A DNA stretch of 64,000 nt from Atrina japonica. Lineage: Eukaryota; Mollusca; Bivalvia; Pterioida; Pinnidae. Below are positions 46,662 through 59,600 of this stretch, piece by piece (within the stretch, counting starts at the first letter, position 1; the number at the start of each line of letters is the position of its first letter). The notes under the pieces were generated by a model, which saw only the letters and a program-made list of their open reading frames with translations, was not told the origin of the DNA and did no database searches. The stretch is from contig BROG01000236.1 of the NCBI GenBank assembly GCA_030159075.1, forward strand, positions 1-64,000, written 5' to 3'. A program made the position numbers and the translations under genes.

Positions 46662-46960
46662 CGTGGCCAAATCCTAATACTAAGCAACTGGGAAACTGCA
46701 ACATAAAAATTTCTATAGGTAATTTACTTGATATTTTTTATCATTATGTTTTGACATTTTCTATAATTTTTAATTACACTCTAGCTAACAATCCTTAAAC
46801 AATGATGTCATTATTTCCTACTACTGTCGTCTGCCGAAACGTGATGCTTCTGGTAATTTGTTTTTGAAGTAATCCATCGTCTGCATTCTGCTAAAAGAAT
46901 GTCGGAAGTAAACCTCCACATAATAAGAGTGGAGGGAAATCAACGATGTAAATCGACTAA
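46662..46960 (+). repeat. block B, second copy, right part
   Basis: Matches 12180-12540. Landmarks are AGCAACTGGGAAACTGCAAC, TATGTTTTGACATTTTCTA and CCATCGTCTGCATTCTGCTA. A ~60-bp stretch present at 12375-12440 is missing here. Confidence 0.8.
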
Positions 46961-47343
46961 GGACCATTTTGGAAATTCTTCTTACGGAGATTTTTTTTTC
47001 TCAAATATTACGAAATTTTTTTTCTAATTTTTTAAATTTATAATTCGTTTTCACATAATTTTCTCATTTAATTTTTCCATACATCATTTTGAGTTCACGG
47101 TGTGATGAACATACATACAGAATACCATTTTCATTTAACAATCTTTGAAAATGTTCACAATTAGGTCTAATGCAATATTTCAAAGAATGTGCTTAGCCTC
47201 GCATTTATGCAAGATATTAGTTTTAATAATTGAGGTATTCCGAATTAAAGTACAAGACGCGTTCCAAACGAGGCTGCGATAAAGGGTTGAAGAGTGTGAT
47301 CAAGGGGACCTGATACAGGTTATAAAGGGCACGTGCTGGCTCT

Positions 47344-47346
<3 letters not shown>
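46961..47346. other. intergenic, nothing recognised
   Basis: AT-rich DNA between block B and the TA/GT repeat. No feature supported. Confidence 0.4.
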
Positions 47347-47411
<65 letters not shown>

Positions 47412-47414
47412 TGT

Positions 47415-47453
<39 letters not shown>
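47347..47453. repeat. compound (TA)n-(GT)n microsatellite
   Basis: A TA run to about 47408 is followed, after a short CTGTCTCT spacer, by GT repeats from 47417. Confidence 0.95.
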
Positions 47454-47455
<2 letters not shown>

Positions 47456-49540
47456 GAAATTATAGCTTGCAAGTGCCACATAGAACTAGTAATTAAAACT
47501 TTTCACTGCACGAATAGGTATGGTTGAACAAAAGATCAGGGCTGCTCCACCAAATATAAAAAAACTCGGAGGTCAGCAAACGGAATAGTTGATGCAATGA
47601 AGTATTTTTTGTCAATCTTGTTTGTTATCAATGACATTGAAGTCACAAACTTTAATTTACAGTTACAATTAAGCTGGCACGTTTGGTATGTACATCGATA
47701 AATTTTTGTATGAAAGTGATATGTTGAACTTAGTGAAATCAAAAACCGAAATCTATATACACAGCGAACAGCTACCCTGCCATCATTTTTAAAATCTTCC
47801 GAGGATTATATCGTAGTTTTGTTAAAGAATCAAGTGACAACAATTAATTGTGTAAGGTTTTCAACGAAAGAAGGAATGTCCATGTAATTACTCCTCGATA
47901 CCATGCTAGACATTGGCACGGTTTCAACATTATATTATGTACTTTCGTATATAAAATCTAATTGCGTAATACACATAGCTTGTGCAGTTTAAATAACCCT
48001 TTTTTACATTCACAAGGTACGAAATTTATACAAACTGTCTTTGTTAAAGCTATGAATACTACGTGTGTTTGTACACTTATGTATGACAGGTATCGCTGAA
48101 AGATTCTACAAATTGTCCAAAATAGACTTTGTATGTTGTATGCGAATCGTACAGACAAACTTCGCAAAGTTGATATCAAGACAGTTACCATATAACGTGG
48201 GTAAAATTTCTACAATTTAATTTCACATTCATGCATACTCCGATTAAGTGTACAATACATGAATGTCATTCCATTTCTACTGAAAATATATACACTTTGT
48301 ACTGTGGCAATATATTAATAAAGCTTTTGGAGTATGGTGGGATTACCTTTGCGGAAGCTTGCAGGTCTATGGCTTCCATATCACCTTTTGCCCTGTTGAC
48401 GGACTGTTTTGAAACTAAAATCCATTGTTGAACTAAAACCCATTGTTTTGTTTTGTCATAGTTGCTATCACGCGTTAGTGGATGTTATTAATTGTTTCCC
48501 CACCTTTCTTAAAATTTCGAATATAAGCTTAGGTGTCAAAGTTAGTTTTGTTTCATATTCAAGCACCACCATAGAAAATCACATAAAATGAAATGGGTAA
48601 ATAATTTATTTTGCTAACTCAATGCCGTATCCATATCTACACGATGCATATTCATAATTAAGATTGAATTTTGCTTTCACACGTCATTTAAACTTTATTT
48701 TTTAATTAAATTAAATTTCAATTTAAAAGATAGAAAACGGCACACACTAACTGCAGAAATGATAGTGACAGAAAACGCACTCACACTAACACATATACAT
48801 GTATACATATAGAAAACAAAGTATTATAGACGTCGTCAACCTGGACGTTAACATTTTCGTTTTCGGTGGAACACATTATCTGGCCAAACCGATTCTGATA
48901 GGGGCAGACAATTATATAGTCACAGACCAAAATATTTTAACATTTAGGTTCGACCGGACACATTTTGAGGTCGGACCGATTATTATACGACAACGGATTC
49001 TACTTATAGAAAGAATTTAAGATTAAGAAACAATATTGTCTAATCTATTAGATAAAAACATAAATTGTCAAAAATTACATACAAATCGATACTCTATACA
49101 TCAAAAATTTACTTCATTGTTCTCCTTCAAACTTAAAATACTAAAATAAGATCAAAAGATGATTTTTATTTAAAACAAAAATACCTATTATTAAAACTTA
49201 GTTTTCAGTGTGCATTAGTTTCTATCAGTAACCAAAGCATTGTCATTAACTAAGTAGATAGATTAACCTACATAGCAACAGTCCCTGATTACTATTCACC
49301 AAATGAAAATGAGTCGGAAAAAGCAAAAATTAATAAAAAAAACAACATTAACGCATTGAAATGCGGGTGAAAATTCCTTCAGAAACCAATGTTTGGAATG
49401 TGTATCCGTTCTTCAATTATTCAGTTTGAAAATTTCGCTTTTATTTTAAATTCGTCCTCTCATCTAAGGCAAAACTTAAACGGGAGCGAAAATTTCCTTG
49501 TAACAAACAAACAGTAATATCGTCCACATTCTCTTTCATA
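47454..49540. other. intergenic, nothing recognised
   Basis: Only chance-size open frames (60-77 codons). I see no splice-bounded exons, RNA genes or repeats. Confidence 0.4.
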
Positions 49541-49775
49541 CTTAAAGAGACATTAACTGTGCTTTTTCATTTTTTTTCTTTTCACTACTTTGATTTATAT
49601 ACAATGACACACACACACAAGTTAAATTCCTATATATTTTATGAAAATTGTTTGAGAAATCCAGGTTTGCCACTTTTTAAATAGCAATTGATCTACTCAA
49701 CCTTACTGTTTGTATATGAATACAACACTGGACCTGACCTTATTTTCACAAAATATGTAGGAATATAAGATTTGT
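49541..49775 (-). repeat. dispersed repeat family, copy 2
   Basis: The reverse complement of the 8003-8310 family: CTTAAAGAGACATTAACTG at the left edge and GGACCTGACCTTATTTTCA in the middle. It contains a short (AC)n run. Confidence 0.65.
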
Positions 49776-50794
49776 TTGTCTGTGTATTGCTCTAATTTCA
49801 AACTTTACATCAACCACATGTAGTAAAATTAGATAAAAAATCGAAATGCCCTTCCGTGCAAGATTTTACTTTTTAAAAAACAAAACGAACGGTCATTAAT
49901 ATGATTTATTATAAACTCTCAATAACTACATTTCCTTTGATATTGAAAAACAACTTTTCATATCATATCTATCTAGATAAATTAAATGTGTTCTTCCATA
50001 GAATACTGTGAAATTGAAATTTAGTTAACACGTCTGAGGTTACATTTAGACTCATCCAAATCAATAGATAGCATGGTCTACTGTCATAATTCAGGAGTGA
50101 GCAAGTTAATATTGTATGTGACATTTTTGCAGTATTTAGATTCAAAATCAAACACCCCCAAATGCTGACAGTGGATTGTACCATTTTTTGAAATGAGCTT
50201 GTTTAAATGTGGCCATAGGGCTGAATGATTTAATTTATTATTTATTGGCTTGTTTTGTTTTAAATACTAGTGTTACTTCCTGTAGTTCTAAGACATATAA
50301 TTGTACAGAAAATTGTCAAATTTTACACACATTATCATCTATATTTTAGTCGATGTAATATTGTATAACAATGAAGATATACACAAACAAAACAGATTTA
50401 CTCGATAAATTGACATGTATTTATAAACACCCTGTACAAACTGAAAATTTGTGAACGAGTAGTCTCCCTTAACAACTAAATGAACACAAATTTTCAAAAA
50501 GTATTTTGTTTTAAGCCATTTTAGTCGTCTAGGGTATACATATATCAATATTTCTTGGACACCAGCTGCTTATTCTATACTACATTTATATTTTGTTTCG
50601 ATAGCAACATTTAAATTAAAAACTCTACCATAAGATAGTCATAGTTTTACAGTATTTTTTCTCTGTTAGAAGGATTTGGAAATATATTTAATTATTTCGC
50701 CTTCCTTCTATGACCACCCTTTGTCTCTTGGAACTGTAGATTTGTCCTGCCTTTGCAATACTATAACCTTGGTGTATTTTATTCTTGTTCTATA
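49776..50794. other. intergenic, nothing recognised
   Basis: AT-rich DNA; the open frames are short and unrelated to known families. Confidence 0.4.
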
Positions 50795-51370
50795 TCACAT
50801 ATGTCCTGAGTTACAAGAAATGAAAGACACCGAAGAATCTGAAACACGGGCTTTTTATCTTAAAACATTCTGATTATAATAGACACAGAGGAAAATTAAC
50901 AAACATGCTTTACGACAAACGTGATGAGTTTGACATTCCTATTGTCATTTTCCACATTTTAGGTAATATCCCTTTTCGCCTACATATGGTGTTTATAATT
51001 TGCAAATGATGTGATATGTTCGATCATATGCATATTCCACTTACTGATATGTTGCTGTCGCAATGATATCGGGAATCGCGATAAATGTCAATATTTCGCA
51101 ATTTTTTTCGGTCGGCATAATGATTTTGTGTGCAATTACAGTGTTTCACTGAGATGAATGTTGGAACCCCTATTGGATGGTAGTTATTTAATCATATTTA
51201 CTGATTACGAGTAGGATATTTTCCTTTAACATTTCAACTATGGATTCACTGCGTTTGTGACCGGTCGACAGGGGATGTTTACTCCTCCATGACACCTAAT
51301 CCCAGCTTCGGATTTTCTGAGTTCCGTGTGCGTCCAATTTTCACCTTATTTGTATATTGTTTCATGAACT
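50795..51370 (+). mobile_element. Penelope-like relic, plus strand
   Basis: Translated pieces PELQEMKDTEESETRAFYLK, then IDTEGKLTNMLYDKRDEF and IPIVIFHILGNIPF, follow the RT segment of the 45087-46474 copy in order, with stops between. The 3' region (CCGGTCGACAGGGGATG near 51262) also matches that copy in reverse complement. Confidence 0.7.
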
Positions 51371-52796
51371 TTCTTTCTTAAACACTGTCATTTTAATATT
51401 ATATGGATATAACACCAGCTTGAGATGAAGTGCTACACATTTTGGTCTGTCCTATGTCCTATGCAATGACACGAGACCTGGGTTTTAAGTCTCATCCAAA
51501 ACACTCGTGACTTTCACTTCGTAAGCCGAGCGATTGGAGAGGGAATGTGCGCTACTATATAACGTTTGTGTTATTGTGTACAGGGTTATTTTCGCCCTAC
51601 TACACCTCAATTCCAATTTACAGTATTATTGCATTTTACATTCTATTTTCTGAATTTAAACAATTTGGTCTGTTGATTAAAATTGAATATGATAGATACT
51701 CACTGCCGGTATTGAAAACAGATGAGTTTACTGTTTTTAATTCGCCAACCTTTTCGTCAACTGCCGACGAAAGGGTCGAAAATAAAACGGGGCGACATTT
51801 TCCCTGTATACGATATGTTTGTTAATATATTAACTATATTAAATATATTATATATATTAATTCATCTTCCAGTGTATCAGTATTTTAATAAGTAATTGAG
51901 ACTTTGGTACCCACCACGTGAATAAGATAAAACCTATTTTAAATGATAGCGATCCACCATACTATCAAAGAATTGGAAGACAGCAAAAGAAAGCAATATG
52001 AACTAAGGTATTGCATTAGAGAGAGCGCAACTAGAACATTGTTATATCATAACGTAACATTATATACATCGGGTTAGGAAAACTAAATGCTAACGTGAAA
52101 TCTATTACCGAAACATTAAACACACCATGCATCTTCCTGGTGGCCTTTCTATTAAATTCCGGAATTGATTTCTCAGAACTATAATCATGAACAACAATTA
52201 AATGGGCATTACCTGTGGAAGATTTCCATTGGGTGAAAGGAAAATAATTTCTTTACGTAGGCCTATCGGGATCCTGCATGTTGATTGTACCGTTTCAACA
52301 TATTGTAATCATTTATTCCGTTAAGTGAGCACAAAATATATTTATCAGTGAACAGAATTATTTTGTTCAAATAACCTCGTCGACAAATCTTTGGTACGTG
52401 CAATTACATAACCCGGCGAGGCGGAGTAACATTTTAATTATCATACGGATGATTCCACTCAATTCTTAATTACGACAATCCTCACGGATGATCCACTTTA
52501 TTCCTCACTGAAAACTGATATGGTAAGTATGCTGACAAGTAGGAATGATTAATTCTAATGTCGAGTAGCTGAATTACCTAAAACAAACTCATCAATATCC
52601 AGAAAGGATTCAAAAGACTCCACAATGCCAGGTTATATGGAATTCACCATACAATCGGTGGTTTAACGGGCAATAAGGCATTTTAATAGTCTTCGGTTGT
52701 AGTTTATTGTTGCTTAGCAGTGATAATATGATTGATAAAAACCTAGGAATTTGATTACATTGGAGTCATGCAAAGATCTGTTGCTTATATTGCGCC
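51371..52796. other. intergenic, possible SINE head
   Basis: A tRNA-like stretch with a degenerate B-box (GAGACCTGGGTTTTAAGTCTC, about 51474-51494) followed by ACTCGTGACTTTCAC could be an old SINE. Otherwise nothing recognised; a 92-codon frame at 51547-51825 has no family signature. Confidence 0.3.
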
Positions 52797-52920
52797 AGTT
52801 TATTTAAAATTATGTCATCTTATTCTCTGTACATACATGCATAACGCTGGTATAGACTCAATAGATTTACATGGAAGGCTTTTGTACTAATTTTATATTA
52901 AAAGCAGTAGTTTATTTTTG
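52797..52920 (+). repeat. local duplication, copy 1
   Basis: Matches 53909-54030. Shared text includes AGTTTATTTAAAA, AAGGCTTTTGT and AAGCAGTAGTTTATTTTTGG. Confidence 0.65.
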
Positions 52921-53805
52921 GAATATTTTAAATAAGTGTCAGGTTTGTTTTTATGTTATTTTAAAATATTTATCTGCTTGATGTACCGAAAGGCCCATGA
53001 GTATGCTATATAATGTATTTACAACGAATTTGCGTTTGAATTCTGATATATTATTAATGGGATATACTATAGAAAGTTTTAGTGTCACTTACAAGAAGTG
53101 AGGCGGTTAATATTCATTCATGACAACTGAAAGTAGCCATTTTATTTGGCATTTTTTACCAATCAGCTGGGAACCATGATGACTGATTGGTACGTAACCT
53201 ACGTAAGTAGGCCTATTTCACACGATTTGATTTCACACAAATTGATTTCACACGATGTGGGTGACGAATTGTTTCTGATAGGAATATCCTGTGAAGGCTA
53301 ACAAATCAATTTGTTTATCAAGATATTCTTAACAAAGTTGCACTAGATCTAACTCTCTTTTTTTCTGTTGTAACAACGAAGCGAACTTTCATTTCTGTGG
53401 CAGACTGTGGTCTTTGGTTCTGGTCATAAAATGGGCCTGTAGGCTGTACCATGTGCTATAGATGTAGTCTCGTGTTTCCGATTTCTTTCTGTGATTTTTA
53501 CTTGTTTTGTGGTAGGCCTAATGTATGGCTTTTAGGATTAGATATATAAGAAATAAACATGTGATATTCAATTCTTTATTGATTCGTTCATGTATTCTTA
53601 CATTGAAAAGTATAGCGGTTAATACTTGGGGCAGGCGACTGAATTTACAGAATATACAATATATCGCCGTATATACTTGCAATATTATTAAATCTATAAA
53701 ATCGGGACCGGACTTTCTATACATTGAGAATTCTCTTGAATCGTGTGAAGAAAGGTATACTATTATTGACTTGGTCACTTGGTCTGAGGGCAACAGCAAT
53801 TTTGT

Positions 53806-53810
<5 letters not shown>

Positions 53811-53881
<71 letters not shown>
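53811..53881. repeat. (TA)n microsatellite
   Basis: About 70 bp of TA. It extends an otherwise unconvincing 121-codon frame at 53525-53890. Confidence 0.95.
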
Positions 53882-53883
<2 letters not shown>

Positions 53884-53908
53884 CTTGTAATATGAAATAC
53901 CTGTCGTG

Positions 53909-54030
53909 CTAGTTTATTTAAAACTATGTCATTTTATCCTTTGTACATATATGGTATAGACACAGTCAATTTAAATGTAAGGCTTTTGTGCTAATTTTAA
54001 ATTACAAGCAGTAGTTTATTTTTGGTTCTT
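53909..54030 (+). repeat. local duplication, copy 2
   Basis: Second copy of 52797-52920, about 1.1 kb downstream. Confidence 0.65.
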
Positions 54031-54372
54031 AAAGGTCCATGACCGGCTAATATTGAACTTCATGAAATATCGTAAAATATTCTCCGATTCACACATTATA
54101 CAATTTAAAGACATACTGATCAAAACTAGTGCACACACACTGCAATTAGTTAGAAAATGATAAAAACAACGAGTTACAAACACCCCTAATTAGCGATCGC
54201 ACGTGTACCGTTCACTGCTGTTACATCGATACGGAAAGCATGTCAAACATGAATATACGTCAAATTATGGGAAGTATTTTATCGAAATTTCATTTCCTTC
54301 CTCAAAGTATTTCAACCAATTTAATTAAATAAAAAATAATAATGTTTTTGAAACATCCCCAGTGTTTTACTT

Positions 54373-54480
54373 CCATTGGTAGCCATATTTGTTCAATTTT
54401 CGGAATAGAAACAAGCCCCGACAATCGATATAAAAGGCGAGTTTGGTAAATCAGTCGTCACTGTGTAACTACAGTCGTAA
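54373..54480 (+). promoter_or_regulatory. candidate core promoter
   Basis: CCATTGG (a reversed CCAAT box) lies near 54372-54378, TATAAAAG at 54429-54436, and initiator-like TCAGTC (54451) and TCACTG (54458) downstream; the second puts the start 31 bp from the first T of the TATA box. The orientation suits HSPA12-like copy 2, whose start codon is 1.6 kb away and is preceded by acceptor-like sequence. Linking the two needs transcript evidence. Confidence 0.35.
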
Positions 54481-55980
54481 AGAACAAACGTGTGAAGTAA
54501 TGGAGTTTGTGTATAATTTACCTGCATGTCGAAAATATACATTGATATCAACAAAGTTAATTTACTCTATCTCGACATTTTGCCGGCTAATATACAGTTC
54601 ACAAGCATGTACTAAATAGGTTTAAACATGAGGATATCAAATATAATTCCAAATTCCCATGAGAAAATTGTAAAATTATAAACAAACGGGAGCCCAGACA
54701 ACACCTGTTATGATATGAATGTCCTCACTTTCGAAATAACGAATCAAAGACATGTCAGATCAAGATCAAGTCGGTAGAAATATAATCGAACACTCAGGTC
54801 GTTTTACAGGATCCATTGAGCATCCATTTCGAATAATTTTATAAATGTTTCACAGCTATGTCTCTTATAACGTTTATTCAATGTCATCTTTGTCAAATGT
54901 TGCGCGATCCGACCGCTCTAATTACCGAGTTCACCAGATTATGACACGCTGTGTAAACAACATAACGGAAGGGTGCAGATTACTGGTAGGATTTTATTTA
55001 TATTTACATTCAAAGTGAATATTATTTTACGGATACTAAAATCATAAATTTAAAAATTATTATAAAATCTATTTTTTACGTATCTTTATTGAAGTCATTT
55101 ATGTAGAAATTTTATAGCCTTTTATAGCGGAACTGCGAGTCAGTTTCTATTGATAACATTTAACAAAAATGTCTGCCTGTGGAATAATAAATCGGGGGTG
55201 TTTCAAGAGTTTTAATTTTTTTTTTTTTCGAATTCAAAACTTGTTTATAAAGTACGATAGCAGCTTTAAACAAAGCGATTGGAATTGTTACTAAACTCTT
55301 GGACAGTTTGGTTTTCGTATCATTTTAAATATGTTAGAACCCTAAGTAAAACATTTGTATTAACTATAATTTGAAATTTGGTTAACTTGACGACAAAGTA
55401 CAGTTCTCTGAACAGTATATAGAATACAATAAAAAAAGATAAAGTTTATTTTTACAGAGTATACTTAAATTTACGTAAAATAGAAATATGCTTAGAAGCT
55501 TATCTCGATATATTGTTTACGTGTATTTCCCACTTTGATTTTTCGCTTAGTCCTGGATTCGATTCCCGGTATCACCGCATATTTTTCCAGCCTACTACAT
55601 TTGGAGTTCAACGAAATAATTCACTATGGTATTTTACCAATCTCTTAGATTCTTTACACAATATAATGTTAATCCGCTAAAACGTAAGGATATGACATGT
55701 ACGTTGCGAAGGTAAATATGAAAACTGGAAATACACATAAGGAAAACAATTGAAAAGGTGCAATTAAATGCAGGATTATAACGTTAATCCGGGCTAACTC
55801 AAAAGTTCCCTGTTATAAGTAGTTCTTGGGACATCAGCCCTTGACGACATGAGACCGTATTATCAATTTTAATATCAATCATAATAGGATGGTATTCTGT
55901 AAAATTCAGATGAAAAAAATTATTACCCGGGGTAAATCTGGATAAAGTATGCATTACTTCAAGGAACAAACATTTTTTTC
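54481..55980. other. upstream region or 5' intron of HSPA12-like copy 2
   Basis: No coding exon seen. A tRNA-like B-box (GGATTCGATTCCCGG, about 55555-55569) may be a SINE relic. If the promoter above is real, most of this is a 5' intron. Confidence 0.3.
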
Positions 55981-56011
55981 AGATAGATAGATAGATAGAT
56001 AGATAGATATA
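55981..56011. repeat. (GATA)n microsatellite
   Basis: About seven AGAT units roughly 95 bp before the start codon of HSPA12-like copy 2. Confidence 0.9.
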
Positions 56012-56105
56012 GATGGCGTAGCGTGGCGAAGACCTATATGATTTGCATTTACATAGTCCAGTATTCTTCTTCAGAAATAGATTGACTGTAGTCATATACA
56101 GGAAA

Positions 56106-56548
56106 ATGGCAGACGAAGAACACAGTATTGTAGCGGCCATTGATTTTGGAACAACGTATTCTGGTTACGCTTTCTCGTGGCTACACGAATTCAAGAATAA
56201 CCCAACACAGATTTCAACATATACCTGGAGGTCGAAAGTGACTGGAATCGAAGCCCCCAAAACACCTACATGTGTTCTGTTTGATGACGAAAGGATATTT
56301 CACTCTTTTGGCTTTGACGCTGAAAAGATGTATTCGGATTTATCTCTAAAGAATAAACACCATGAATGGTTATTTTTTCGACGTTTCAAGATGCAGTTAT
56401 ACAATCGAAAGGTAAGTAACTATCAACATATATATATATAAAGGTAACTGAATATCAATATCAAATATATGATCATTAACTCAGAAGATGTAAATTCATA
56501 ACTTCAAACAAAATTCCTGTGCTTTCGTAATATAGGTACTCCATTGTC

Positions 56549-56621
<73 letters not shown>

Positions 56622-59600
56622 TATCTCTGTGTGTGTTTCTGTGTTTGTGTTCATTTCATTGTGATTTTTGAGATGCCACGAGCTACAGTTGAAGTGTAAA
56701 CAATTATAAAGTGTCACAAATGCCATGATAGCTCTTCAAAGGTAATACACAGTAACGGAAATCGGAGCGCTTGTGAGTCGAATACTCCATTGCTAGACGT
56801 CCATAAGCGCTAATTTTCTTAAAGTATAGAAATACCATATACATATACATGTATATGGAATCCGGACAGGGTCAAGCATTTCACTATCGCATCAAAGTAC
56901 CATCAATTGTTGGTCGTGAATGCCATCATGCGATGATATGATGGCGATTATGCAATAGTACGATCGTTCCATAGACCTACAGGATGATGTGATAGGGAAG
57001 TGCGTGACACTATCCAGATTCCATACATATATGTTTGTAACAAGACTTTGGAAAAAATGTCATTTTACTTATTACGTATGCATTGTTGCAATCATGTGGT
57101 GACTTAGTCTTCTTCATAAATTGGCAATAATTAGATTGTGTCTTAGATAATTAGGTTATGTTGTTGTTGCTTTTGCTGTTGTTGTTGCTCCTGTTGTTGA
57201 AGTTGTTGTTGTTGTATTTATTTCAATATAAATCAATATCTAGGTGATAGACCAAAACTTCGAACTTGAGGCAGACAACGGTATGAAAATGAAAGCAATG
57301 GATGTTTTTACAGCTGCAATAAAATATTTGAAAGATCAAATGATAAGCAATTGTAAAGAAAGGAAAACAAAAATATATCCTAGCGAAATATTATTTGTCC
57401 TGACGGTACCTGCAATATGGACAGACAAAGCTAAGCAATTCATGAGGCGGGCGGCAGAAAATGTAAGTAAAAAGATTAGAAATATTAAACGATATAAATT
57501 TCCTTTTAATAATAAAATTGATGAAAAGTGTAAATAAAAAATAAGCCAAGTAGATGATGTTATAACCAAAATGATATTTTAAAGAAAAACACAGTCGCAA
57601 ATATCATGCGCGGTTTAAATCATCCACAATGTTAATTTGTTTTGCCTCGGAATGAAATGTCATTTAATTGGATATAAGCGGCATGACTGCCTTTCATGGG
57701 TCTATGGACGGTCAGTAAAATTTCAGACGGCAATGGCGGGTGATCTGATTCAGAATTGTGTCAATAGTGACACTTATAGACATTTACTAAATAAGAATAT
57801 GGTCCTCGACAAAAATAAAACAGTTGTTAGGTTTGTTGCTGACCGTCCACGGAAATCTGTCGGGTTGATCAAGTGCATGGAAGGCTCGCCTTCGCCTCGC
57901 CTTTGATGAACTTGATCACGCCGACAAATTCCCGTTGACAGTGAGTAACAAACCTAATAGCTAATATTTATTATTAGTTATTAGGTTTGTTACTGACCGT
58001 CCACGGGATTCATCGTGTTCATGGAAGGTAAGGTGAAGTCGAATTTTGATTTGTACACGAATTAGATTTTCAGATTCTTACTACGAGTGTTTACACATCT
58101 CTTTCCACTTATTAACACATCAATGCCTGGCCTATGTTTTATGTACTGTATTATCATTACATGGAAGACATCCGTGATATGGCTTTACTTCGACCTCATA
58201 GTGTATAAAACAGATGGTCTGACAAATATTTCCTTGTACAAAGTGGGTAAGCTGGATAAATCTGTGAATCATTGAAGAAAGCATAATCAGCAGTGAAATC
58301 ACCCGTTGCTCTGTAGACGAGTGTTCGAGTTGGCAGTGAATGGGTTATAGTTCAAATCTAAATTAGATAAAATTATAACTTTTCTATTGTTGACAATATT
58401 TAGCACAGATATAAAAATGCAGGTATTAAAGTTTAGACCGTCAGTTGGTCCAACAGACAGTAAAGATATTTGGTGGACATTGGACATTGGACAAGCATTG
58501 ACATACGACAGATCTAGAGGTCAGTTGTGCCATAGAATTAAATTCCCCCTGTGGACAGGTCAAATGAAATAAATGAGGAATGAACACTCGTCTAAATTGA
58601 TATAGACAATTACATAAAGATTATTATATGACCATTTTGATATTATAGTACTTCTTGGACCGAGGTTATCGATATCAACCAGAGGGCCGGAGGTCTGACG
58701 GCTGAAATAGATACCGAGGGTTGAGAAGGAGTATGATATCAAAATGGTCATATTATAAGCTTTTTATCATGTGTCTAAATTGCAAATTAAAGCACATAAC
58801 AATATGCGGCAACAACAAAATACTTTCTTATCCCAATACTCTTGCCGACAAAGAATTAAGAATCCTTTTTCAGCATTCAGTTTCATGATTTTGGATGACA
58901 CCGAACGTGCAGACGATGAAATGTTTCTTTTTTTTCTTTTCATTGATTGCAATATAAATTAAAAAATTCCGAACAGGGGTTGTATTACGGGAATAAACAA
59001 TGCATGATGATGTATTACGAGAATAATTAATGCATGGGGGCGTGACCATATCACATATACAAATGCAGTCATATTTAGTACGGACATCTGATATAGAGAT
59101 TTATCACAAGCAGGTGGGAGGAAATAATCATCTATCACCGGCGGACCAGTCGGAAAAATCTAAACTCTCGGGCAAGATGTTCCAATGTCCCTTGATTCTA
59201 CATTTTGCTGTCTTATCGCACAAGGAAGAAATGAAAGATTCTATCAAAGGGGCATTAGCTATGTTTACCAAAAACATTATTTCAATTTTTCTACTTTTAC
59301 TACTTGCACTTGATGTACAATATCAAACAAGAGCTATACACAGGCATACGAATTCTTATATTCCTGTTTATTTTGTGAAAATAAGGTCTGGACCAATGTG
59401 GTATTCAGATTAGTAATCTGAACTGAATCAATTGCGATTGAGATAGTGCCAAAATTTTGTTTCTAAAGCAATTTTCACAACATATAAAGAAATATGTTCT
59501 ATTTTTGCCTGTGTTTATCTATTTAATTGTTATTGTAAATCAGTCTAAATAGTGAAAGCACATGACAAACGCAGGTAATGCCCCATTAAAGATTTCATGG

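Noticed and set aside
53525..53890. 121-codon plus-strand frame
   Set aside because: A third of it is (TA)n translated as Tyr-Ile; the rest is not recognisable.
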